In this document: positions 8,397 to 15,138 of the stretch, piece by piece
How positions within the stretch are numbered: position 1 is the stretch's first letter
Layout: every line of letters starts with the position of its first letter
Assembly: GCA_947304065.1 (NCBI GenBank)
Contig: CAMZAI010000014.1
Coordinates: 1-22,141 of the forward strand
Direction: 5' to 3'
DNA length: 22,141 nucleotides
Origin: an uncultured Clostridia bacterium
GTDB taxonomy: Bacteria > Bacillota > Clostridia > Lachnospirales > Lachnospiraceae
The notes under the pieces: generated by a model
What the model was told of the DNA's origin: nothing
Seen by the model: the letters and a program-made list of their open reading frames with translations, nothing else
The model's database searches: none
Program-made: the position numbers and the translations under genes

Positions 8397-8428
8397 TATC
8401 CTTTTATCCTTTATCTTTTATCTTTCCT
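8397..8428 (-). repeat. Short GATAAA tandem tract before the FecR-like gene
   Basis: On the minus strand the end of the HD-GYP gene and the start of the gap read as four spaced GATAAA/GATAA units, a purine-rich tract just 38 nt upstream of ATG 8359. No promoter or terminator is visible in the 58-nt gap (8360-8417). It may keep the leader unstructured for translation of the last cistron. Confidence 0.4.
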
Positions 8429-10727
8429 CTTCCGGTACAAAGCAGTCTCTCGCTATCTCTACAAGACCGATATCGAGCTTGCCTTCCTTCGCCATCGCGC
8501 GAAGTATCTCAAATGTCTCGGCGAGCGAGCTCTGCTTACGGTAAGGTCTGTCGGACGATGACAGCGAATCGAATACATCCATGATCGTAAGAATCCTGAC
8601 TTCAAGCGGGATATCATCTCCGCTGAGCTTGTTCGGATAACCCGATCCGTTGATGAATTCGTGGTGCGCGCCTGCGATAAACCTTACCTTGTCGTACTTC
8701 GAACCGAACTGGATCTTAGAAAGGATCTTATCGGTAAATACAACGTGCTCTTCGATCTTTGCACGCTCGGCTGCCGTAAGGGTTCCCTTGCGGATCTTCA
8801 GCTCCTCGCGCTCTTCTTCGGTAATGAATTCAACCTTCTCATCGCCGGGTCCTGAGTAAACAAGACTCTCAAGCGAATCGATCTTCGCGAACGCATCATC
8901 GTCAAGGAAAGGTACTATGTTGGATTTTTCGACAAAATCAATGCTATTGTTAAGGTCTTCGAGTGATTTTTCATAATCTGAGTCATTTAATTCACCCGAA
9001 AGATGCTTATTTTCAAGGATCAGCTTAATGTACTTCCAACGCATCCTCATAATGGGAAGCATCGAAGAAAGTCTGTCGGACTTGTTCATGACCTCAAGCG
9101 GGATAACGACCTTTCCGACGTCATGAAGCATCGCGGCGAGCATAAGCTGCTCTCTCGTCTCCTCATCGAAGCTGTAAGGCGTTTTGCCGAGCTTATTAAG
9201 CTTGTTAAGGTAGTCAACAAATGTGGTGCAGTATTTCGCCACATTATAGGTGTGCTTCGCGTTGTAAGGCGTTCTGGCGTCGATTACGGTCGCGAATGAG
9301 GAAACGAAGGAATACATCTGATCCTTCAGTTCCTTCAGCATGATCATGTTTGAAAGCGAGATCGCTGCCTGCGAAGCAAGCGAGTAGGTTACGTATTCCT
9401 GATCCGTTCCGAAACCGCAGATATTGTTATCGTCATCATGGGCGTTCATCAGCTGAAGTACACCGATCAGCTCCTCATCGTGATTTATGAGAGGGATAAC
9501 CAGCATCGAACGCGTCTCGTAACCGGTCATGCGGTCGTACTCGCGGGGGCCCTTCCAGTCGAAATTATCGTCCGCGTAAACATCCTCAATATTGACCGAT
9601 TTCTTATGGATCGCAGCGTAAGCGCAGACATATTTTTCATCGAGCGCTACCGGCTGCATCGTGATCGGTTCACCGTTCCTGCCCTCGTATACGTTCATGC
9701 GGTCATTGCGCAGGATCTTGAAGTAAAGCTTATCATCCTGAAGGATATAGAGCGTACCGGCCTCGCAGCGTGTCAGAGACATAGCCTCACTGACGATCAG
9801 ATCGAACAACTTAAAGTGGTCTCTCTCGGCCGTAAGCGCAATACCTATATCAAGAACACGCTTCAGGTCATTTGTGATCGCGAGCCTCGTTCTGCGCCTT
9901 CTGTCGAAGAAATACAGATGGTTCTTAGTCAGGTAATCATAAGACTTACGTACATTATCGATTCCGTTGACCTCGATCAGGAACGAGCAACGGTTGCGCT
10001 TGAAGATTCCGCTGTTGATGAGCAGCCAGGGAAGGCGGCCGTCACCGATAGGCAGATGCGAATCCTCGTCCTTGAAGTTATCATTCGCATGCACATGACG
10101 GATGAACGGTCCGAGTTCCTCGATCCATGCCTCAAGCGGGAAATCCCAGAGGAAAGCATGGGCAATATCAAAGCAGACGCCGAAACGCTCTTCCGATCTC
10201 ATTTCCACGGCAAGCTTTTTGAGCAGTTCGGGCGAATCATCAAACATATTCTCAATGAAAATACACTGATTCGGGAATTCCTCAAGCAGCTCACGGTAGA
10301 ACTCCGCATTGTCAATTACCCACTTCTCGCGGTATGAATATGACTTAAAGCCGGTAATATAATTCGTGTGGAAAATGACCGCGCGGCAGCCGAGCTCCTC
10401 AGCGATCTTCATGCTCTGGCGGCATCTCATGCGCGAATTGTTGCGAACGAATTCATCGCTGCTGTTAACTACGATATCAAGGAAAGCGCCGTGCAGCGTA
10501 TCCATGCTGCGGTCGCGGTCCAGCGACTTATAGGTGTCAATGATCTTCCTGCAGAGCTCCTCATTGTCCACATTCGAAGGAATGAAGAACTCATTGTACT
10601 CGAACGCTGCATCGAGCTCTTTCGCGAGATCGCACCACTTCTGTGCCTCTCTGTAATTGGGGATGATATGAAGCTTCGGTGCTCCGTACTGTGCTGAAAT
10701 GTAATCGTCTAAATCAAATCTGTCCAT
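8418..10727 (-). CDS. TIM-barrel / GAF / HD-GYP fusion, predicted c-di-GMP phosphodiesterase
   Basis: The 769-aa product has three parts and no membrane helix. Residues 1-275 form a xylose-isomerase-like (AP endonuclease 2 family) TIM barrel with a complete metal-site pattern: Glu159 (IEN), Asp187 and His190 (FDIAH), His211, His213 and Asp216 (HVHANDN), and Glu252 (IEVNG). Residues about 295-460 are a GAF domain with IGVLQLMN at 421-428. Residues about 475-765 are an HD-GYP domain with His491, HD at 535-536, HHE at 688-690, GSGYP at 694-698, and DVFDSL at 717-722, so a catalytically complete phosphodiesterase. HD to the next conserved His (661) spans 126 residues, far more than the usual ~30. 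The start overlaps the cyclase stop by 14 nt, so translation is probably coupled. Residues 295-769 are paralogous to the 12739-14214 product. The role of the barrel is unknown; it may bind a sugar or nucleotide signal. Confidence 0.88.
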   Translation of the reverse strand: MDRFDLDDYISAQYGAPKLHIIPNYREAQKWCDLAKELDAAFEYNEFFIPSNVDNEELCRKIIDTYKSLDRDRSMDTLHGAFLDIVVNSSDEFVRNNSRMRCRQSMKIAEELGCRAVIFHTNYITGFKSYSYREKWVIDNAEFYRELLEEFPNQCIFIENMFDDSPELLKKLAVEMRSEERFGVCFDIAHAFLWDFPLEAWIEELGPFIRHVHANDNFKDEDSHLPIGDGRLPWLLINSGIFKRNRCSFLIEVNGIDNVRKSYDYLTKNHLYFFDRRRRTRLAITNDLKRVLDIGIALTAERDHFKLFDLIVSEAMSLTRCEAGTLYILQDDKLYFKILRNDRMNVYEGRNGEPITMQPVALDEKYVCAYAAIHKKSVNIEDVYADDNFDWKGPREYDRMTGYETRSMLVIPLINHDEELIGVLQLMNAHDDDNNICGFGTDQEYVTYSLASQAAISLSNMIMLKELKDQMYSFVSSFATVIDARTPYNAKHTYNVAKYCTTFVDYLNKLNKLGKTPYSFDEETREQLMLAAMLHDVGKVVIPLEVMNKSDRLSSMLPIMRMRWKYIKLILENKHLSGELNDSDYEKSLEDLNNSIDFVEKSNIVPFLDDDAFAKIDSLESLVYSGPGDEKVEFITEEEREELKIRKGTLTAAERAKIEEHVVFTDKILSKIQFGSKYDKVRFIAGAHHEFINGSGYPNKLSGDDIPLEVRILTIMDVFDSLSSSDRPYRKQSSLAETFEILRAMAKEGKLDIGLVEIARDCFVPEEER

Positions 10728-12726
10728 GGCTTACCCTGTTCCTTTTAGTTTTCTTTCCCGATTCGCTCCTGCTCTCAATGTAGCCGGGCTTATCGATAAC
10801 TTTCACAACATTATAAACAAAGATCTCGTTTGACTTACCCTTCAGAGGGATCGTACCAATCTCCTCTGTCTCGATCCAGTCCTTGACAATGTCGTAAACA
10901 GCCTGAGAAATTAGGATCTGACCTGCCTTCGCATTAGCCTCGAGACGGGCCGAAGTATTGACTGTATCGCCGATAGCAGTGAAATCCATACGGAATTCGG
11001 AACCGATATTGCCTATTGTTGCAGGTCCGCAGTTAACGCCGATACCGTAATTGATCGTTCTGCCGTGCTTTTCGAGCAGCTTCTGCGCAAGCTCCTGCGA
11101 GCCGAGCGCTATATCCCACGCAGTGTGCACAGCTCTGTAAACGTAATCGTCCAGGTCGTTCGGCGAGTTGAATACGGCCATCGCCGCATCTCCGATGAAC
11201 TTGTCGAGCGTTCCCTTGTTCTTGAAGATCGCGTCCGTAACGAGTCCAAAGTACTCGTTCAGGATGCTAACTACTTCCTCTGGATGCAGACCTTCGGACA
11301 TCGTCGTGAATCCGCGGATATCGATGAACAGTACCGCAATATCCTTTGTCTGTCCGCCAAGCTTCAGTTCATAAGTACCGCTGTCGGCCATTTCATCAAC
11401 GACTTCGGGTGCAACGTACATCTTGAACGCGTTGTTGATCTTGTTCTTCTCGGCACGTACCACAAGGTAATGGAGCGCGATCGCGGTAACTAGAACAATG
11501 AATGCAGGAACAATGAAATATACAACCTGCAGGTAAATGCCGCTTTTTCGCGCTATATAGTTCGCGAGGAAATCAAGAATAATAGCTCCGACCGAACCGA
11601 TAATGGCGATCGGGAGGGACGAGAAATAAACGAAGAATACCAGCGCTATGCTGAGGATGCTGTATACAATAGCGGTTGCTGTTCTGCTGGCCTGAATCTG
11701 CAGCTTTCCCTGAGCAATCGCCTCAAGAGTATTTGCATGGATGTCAACTCCGTACATCTTTTCGCTTCTTGTGGCCGGTGTAAAGAAATCGTCCTGCATT
11801 CCGCGATCGTATCCACCCACGAATACAATACAATCAGCGCATCTTTCAGCAAGCTCTTTGGGAGTAAACTCCAAAGCCTGATAAAAAGGGATATAATCAA
11901 AAGGTTTTCCATTCTTGGGGAATCCCTTTGAATAAGTGAAATAGATTTTTTTTGTTCCGTCCTCCAGGTATTTATGGGGAACATATTCCTCACCGTTATA
12001 CTCTAAGTAGCTCTTATAAGCAGCCAAAGCAAGTGAGTCGATTTTTTCTCCGCTGTAGATATCAGTAAATACGGTACGTGCATATCCGTCATCACTTACC
12101 GAATTATTGGTCAAGGCAACTTTTGCGATCTTATCCAGTGCAGGATAAGGTCTGGCTATATTCTGAAGTACCGCGACCTCATATACATTTCCGTCATATA
12201 CTTCATTTACGTTAACTCTTTGCTTGCCAATCGTGTAATAAATACCCTGAATCGTGTCACCGTACTTTTCACAGGTATCTGCAAATCGCTGATCGCCCTC
12301 AGCATCACCGTTTCTTGTAAACAGAATATCGAAGCATACCACAGCCGGTCTGCTGTCATCTGATGGATCAGCAGTGCCGCCATCATAATGAAGATTGTCC
12401 AGCAGATCAGCATATAATCCTCTTGACCAGGTCTGGAAATCTCCGTACCTTTCAAGTGCTTGAGTTTCAGCATCAATGCCGATCACAACAATATCCAGTG
12501 AAACATTATCATCCGGCTGATACAGAGCGTCATTAATCCTTAGATCAAGTGCTTCCAATGCTCTGTAAGCAAGAGAACCTGAAACGAAGTAATGAAAATC
12601 CTGACTGTCTAATCTGTTATTTCTGGCAGCCTTTGTTTTATCCGCAAACGCCAGTATAAACACCAACAGTCCCGTCACCAGTGCCGCGATTATTATTTTA
12701 TAATTGATCTTCTTGATAGTTTTCAC
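10714..12726 (-). CDS. CHASE2-type membrane adenylate cyclase (class III)
   Basis: The 670-aa product makes cAMP from ATP. One N-terminal helix (11-28) leads to an extracytoplasmic CHASE2 domain (about 45-345, with RxNDALY, IVVIGID, VVCFDILF, and GVDIHANTLEAI near its end). Three membrane helices follow (about 349-369, 372-392, 398-422), then a cytoplasmic class III catalytic domain (about 455-640). Metal-binding Asp469 (FIDIRGF) and Asp513 (FIGD) are present. Lys509 and Thr583 occupy the base-recognition positions in the Lys/Thr pairing of bacterial adenylate cyclases, and Asn590 and Arg594 (TVNTSAR) are the transition-state residues. It therefore looks active and ATP-specific. The start is GTG at 12726 with AGGGGTGG upstream, 12 nt after the previous stop. 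The C-terminal tail is basic. The CHASE2 part is more AT-rich than the catalytic part. CHASE2 ligands are unknown. Confidence 0.9.
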   Translation of the reverse strand: MKTIKKINYKIIIAALVTGLLVFILAFADKTKAARNNRLDSQDFHYFVSGSLAYRALEALDLRINDALYQPDDNVSLDIVVIGIDAETQALERYGDFQTWSRGLYADLLDNLHYDGGTADPSDDSRPAVVCFDILFTRNGDAEGDQRFADTCEKYGDTIQGIYYTIGKQRVNVNEVYDGNVYEVAVLQNIARPYPALDKIAKVALTNNSVSDDGYARTVFTDIYSGEKIDSLALAAYKSYLEYNGEEYVPHKYLEDGTKKIYFTYSKGFPKNGKPFDYIPFYQALEFTPKELAERCADCIVFVGGYDRGMQDDFFTPATRSEKMYGVDIHANTLEAIAQGKLQIQASRTATAIVYSILSIALVFFVYFSSLPIAIIGSVGAIILDFLANYIARKSGIYLQVVYFIVPAFIVLVTAIALHYLVVRAEKNKINNAFKMYVAPEVVDEMADSGTYELKLGGQTKDIAVLFIDIRGFTTMSEGLHPEEVVSILNEYFGLVTDAIFKNKGTLDKFIGDAAMAVFNSPNDLDDYVYRAVHTAWDIALGSQELAQKLLEKHGRTINYGIGVNCGPATIGNIGSEFRMDFTAIGDTVNTSARLEANAKAGQILISQAVYDIVKDWIETEEIGTIPLKGKSNEIFVYNVVKVIDKPGYIESRSESGKKTKRNRVSHGQI

Positions 12727-12738
12727 TTTCCACCCCTG

Positions 12739-14214
12739 TTAATGATCAAGTATAGGTTCTGTCTCAAAGAATTCCTTTGCGAGCGTTACGAGCGTTCTGT
12801 CAAGCTTGCCCTCTTCGACCATAGCCGAAAGGATCTTCAGCGCGCCTTCTTTGTCGTGGGCCTTTTTGTACGGTCTGTCGTCGGCTGTCAGCGAATCGAA
12901 TATATCCATGATCGTAAGTATCCTTACTTCGATAGGCAGGTCGCAATCAGTCAGCTTGTTCGGATAACCGGATCCGTCCAGATACTCATGATGTGCGCCG
13001 GCAATGAAGCGGACGCGGTCATATTTCTCACCGAAGGTGATCTTCTCGAGTATCTTCGTCGTATAGACCGCATGCATCTCGATAGCCTTGCGCTCATCGG
13101 ATGTGAGCGTGCCCTTGCGGACTCTTAAGTCCTCGGCTTCGAGATCGGATACAAAGCTTATCTCATCTCCGTCGAAGGTCACATATCTCTCCGCCGCGAT
13201 CTCCTCGACCTTCTCCAATGTCTCGGTGTCCAGGAAACCTGCGGTATTCACCTTCATGATGAATTCAATGTAATCGTTGTATCTCTTCGCAGTCCTCACA
13301 TATTCCTGATCTGTGATCGTACCGGCGTATTTTTTAACCCGCAGATCGGTCAGGATAAAGCGCCATCTCTCGCGCATCCTGTCAATGAACGGTCCGAGTC
13401 TGTCGGCCTTGTTCAGCAGGCTTCGGGATACCGACATCTTGCCGATATCGTGCAGAGATGCGGCCATATAGAGCTGATCGCAGCTGTTCTCGTCGAGGGT
13501 GGGATTATCTCCGCCTTCCTTCGCTCTCTTGTTCAGGAACTCGGCGAAGTCCCAACAGTACTGCGCCACGTGGCGTGTGTGATTCGCATTAAATGGCGTT
13601 CTGGTCTCTATCGCATCGGTAAAGGAAAGGGCTATCGAATCCAGCAGTTCCTGCAGCTGGTTGATCATGTTCCTGTTTGAGAGGCTGACAGCCGCGAGCG
13701 AACCGATCGCTTCGCAAATGGCCTCTTCCTGCTCGGTGTAAGCGACAATATTGCCGTCAGGGTCGAGTGCATTGATCAGCTGAAGAACGCCGATCACTTT
13801 CTGTTCGTGATTTATCAGGGGAACGACCAGTTCGGAGCAGGTATGATAATCGTTGAGCTTATCGTACTTCTTCGGACCTTCCCAGTCGAATTCTTTGTCG
13901 TTATAGACGTCTGCGATGTTTTTTGTCGTCTTGGTCCTGGCAACATAAGCGCAGACAGATGTGGATTTCAGCTCTACCGGAGGCAGATCCACGGGCTTGC
14001 CGTCGCCGCCTCTGCGGAATTCCTTCGAGCGGGTTATCATGATCATGAAATAAAGGGCGTTGTTGATCATAATGTAGAGAGTTCCGCCGTCGGAATTCGT
14101 GATATTCATCGCGTCATTAATGATCTCTTCCAGCAAACGGGGATAGCTCATCGGCCGCGTCAGGTTTTTCGCGATTTCTAAGATCTCCTCCGTCAGATTC
14201 TCATCTAAAATCAT
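12739..14214 (-). CDS. GAF / HD-GYP protein, predicted c-di-GMP phosphodiesterase
   Basis: The 491-aa soluble product is the first gene of the signalling operon. Residues 6-180 form a GAF domain (NIADVYND at 99-106, IGVLQLIN at 141-148). Residues about 195-485 form an HD-GYP domain with His212, HD at 255-256, His381, HHE at 408-410, GSGYP at 414-418 and DIFDSL at 437-442. The metal ligands and GYP signature are complete, so c-di-GMP hydrolysis to pGpG or GMP is likely. As in its paralogue at 8418-10727, HD to the next His is exactly 126 residues, with a shared VRKGTLT motif (365-371) near the end of the insert. ATG 14214 has AAGGG about 9 nt upstream and a strong promoter at 14267-14295. It ends 12 nt before the cyclase start. 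The GAF could bind a cyclic nucleotide, but the NKFDE-type motif is degenerate. Confidence 0.88.
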   Translation of the reverse strand: MILDENLTEEILEIAKNLTRPMSYPRLLEEIINDAMNITNSDGGTLYIMINNALYFMIMITRSKEFRRGGDGKPVDLPPVELKSTSVCAYVARTKTTKNIADVYNDKEFDWEGPKKYDKLNDYHTCSELVVPLINHEQKVIGVLQLINALDPDGNIVAYTEQEEAICEAIGSLAAVSLSNRNMINQLQELLDSIALSFTDAIETRTPFNANHTRHVAQYCWDFAEFLNKRAKEGGDNPTLDENSCDQLYMAASLHDIGKMSVSRSLLNKADRLGPFIDRMRERWRFILTDLRVKKYAGTITDQEYVRTAKRYNDYIEFIMKVNTAGFLDTETLEKVEEIAAERYVTFDGDEISFVSDLEAEDLRVRKGTLTSDERKAIEMHAVYTTKILEKITFGEKYDRVRFIAGAHHEYLDGSGYPNKLTDCDLPIEVRILTIMDIFDSLTADDRPYKKAHDKEGALKILSAMVEEGKLDRTLVTLAKEFFETEPILDH

Positions 14215-14266
14215 AGTTTTATCCCTTTATCTCTTTCTGAAAAAATACAAAAATCTTCAACAATTA

Positions 14267-14295
14267 ATTATACAATTTACACGCGTAACTTTCAA
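14267..14295 (-). promoter_or_regulatory. Strong sigma-A promoter of the signalling operon
   Basis: On the minus strand TTGAAA (14290-14295), a 17-nt spacer and a perfect TATAAT (14267-14272). Transcription would start near 14260, giving a leader of about 45 nt before ATG 14214. The structured element begins only 7 bp upstream of the -35 box, so it occupies the position where activators would bind. Confidence 0.78.
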
Positions 14296-14301
14296 GTAAT
14301 A

Positions 14302-14480
14302 GTTACTATTCACAGTTAATCTGTGCAAGAAAAAATGCGAACTTGTTCGACATTTTTTCTTAAAACAGAATTAACTGTAAAGGATGGACAAAAGTGACGA
14401 ATAAACATAAGCTGCGAAGCAGCGACTTTCTGCAGGGCAGAAAGGTTTATGAGTTCTTTTGTACAGCTGTGAATAGTAAC
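14302..14480. other. 179-nt element built from nested inverted repeats (MITE-like or structured RNA)
   Basis: The ends are perfect 14-nt inverted repeats: GTTACTATTCACAG (14302-14315) and CTGTGAATAGTAAC (14467-14480). Inside is a first long hairpin (14312-14378): ACAGTTAAT/ATTAACTGT, CTGT/ACAG, AAGAAAAAATG/CATTTTTTCTT and CGAAC/GTTCG, about 29 bp with three small bulges and a 2-nt tip. A second branched arm (14388-14462) is closed by ACAAAAG/CTTTTGT and ATAAAC/GTTTAT and holds two hairpins, GCTGC/GCAGC (14411-14423) and CTTTCTGC/GCAGAAAG (14426-14444). Most bases can pair. It contains no plausible gene and lies between the cheX terminator and the operon promoter. Terminal inverted repeats suggest a small non-autonomous mobile element; no clear target duplication is seen. 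A structured RNA is the alternative. Confidence 0.7.
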
Positions 14481-14498
14481 GGATAAAACTATGAAAAA

Positions 14499-14523
14499 CG
14501 CCGCATTTTCAAAGAATGCGGCG
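14499..14523 (-). terminator. Rho-independent terminator of the cheX-like gene
   Basis: CGCCGCATT and AATGCGGCG form a perfect 9-bp GC-rich stem with a 7-nt loop. On the minus strand it is followed by TTTTTCAT, and it lies 20 nt after the cheX-like stop codon. Confidence 0.92.
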
Positions 14524-14542
14524 CTTGATCTGCAATATTTGA

Positions 14543-15031
14543 TTATGCGTTATCTTTATTTTCGATCACGGCGATGTAAAGTCTGATAAATTCCTCGTCA
14601 TTAAACATAACGGGGATCGATATCGCGGGTGTTTCGGTCTGGATCTTAAGCTTATCTCCGTGCATCGACAGAGGCGGCGTAATATCGAAGATAATGTTCA
14701 TCGTCGAAAACAGCGTGGAGGTATTGCCCAGGATCATGTTGCCCAGCTCCTGGAGCGCCGAGCAGGCCATCGGGTCGAGCGAGGTAACGGGCATGCCCAT
14801 CATCATCGTGCTCGCGATGGACATGGCCTTCTGGTCTTCGATTTCAAAGAAAACCTGGCCTTTCATCGCTCCCGTAACACCAACCTGGATCAGGAATGTA
14901 TTCGCCGGGAAATCAAGGTCCTTAATGCTGGGCTTTCCAACCTTACCTCCGGCTATTCCAAGCATCTCAAAGACGGTGATCGTAGCCTTAAGAAATGGAT
15001 TTATGTACTTAATGTCAAGCGTATCTGCCAT
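14543..15031 (-). CDS. cheX: CheX-like chemotaxis phosphatase family protein
   Basis: The 162-aa product matches the CheC/CheX/FliY fold in length and pattern. Residues 92-103 carry the CheX signature LQELGNMILGN, in which Glu95 and Asn98 are the pair that hydrolyses the phosphoryl group of CheY-P in characterised CheX proteins. The N-terminus (INPFLKATITVFEMLG) is also typical. SD AGGAG is 6 nt before ATG 15031. It has its own promoter (15102-15130) and terminator (14499-14523), so it is a single-gene unit beside the cyclic-nucleotide operon. No chemotaxis kinase or CheY is visible. In Clostridia such orphan CheX proteins may act on other response regulators; that is inference. Confidence 0.85.
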   Translation of the reverse strand: MADTLDIKYINPFLKATITVFEMLGIAGGKVGKPSIKDLDFPANTFLIQVGVTGAMKGQVFFEIEDQKAMSIASTMMMGMPVTSLDPMACSALQELGNMILGNTSTLFSTMNIIFDITPPLSMHGDKLKIQTETPAISIPVMFNDEEFIRLYIAVIENKDNA

Positions 15032-15101
15032 AACTATCTCCTAAAACATAAAGTTATGTTCACGAACTTCAAAAACTTTATATGATATTTTTATATTTTG
15101 T

Positions 15102-15130
15102 AGTTTATCATAATTTCATTCCAATATCAA
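15102..15130 (-). promoter_or_regulatory. Promoter of the cheX-like gene
   Basis: On the minus strand TTGATA (15125-15130), a 17-nt spacer, and TAAACT (15102-15107) preceded by TGA, which supplies the extended -10 bases. The -35 box lies only 9 bp past the stop of the last antiporter gene. No hairpin terminator separates the two, so some read-through is possible. Confidence 0.6.
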
Positions 15131-15138
15131 GAAGAAAA

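Noticed and set aside
14338..14349. CGAAC/GTTCG palindrome resembling a Gram-positive LexA (SOS) box
   Set aside because: The spacer between half-sites is 2 nt instead of 4, and the palindrome is the tip of the long hairpin in the structured element.
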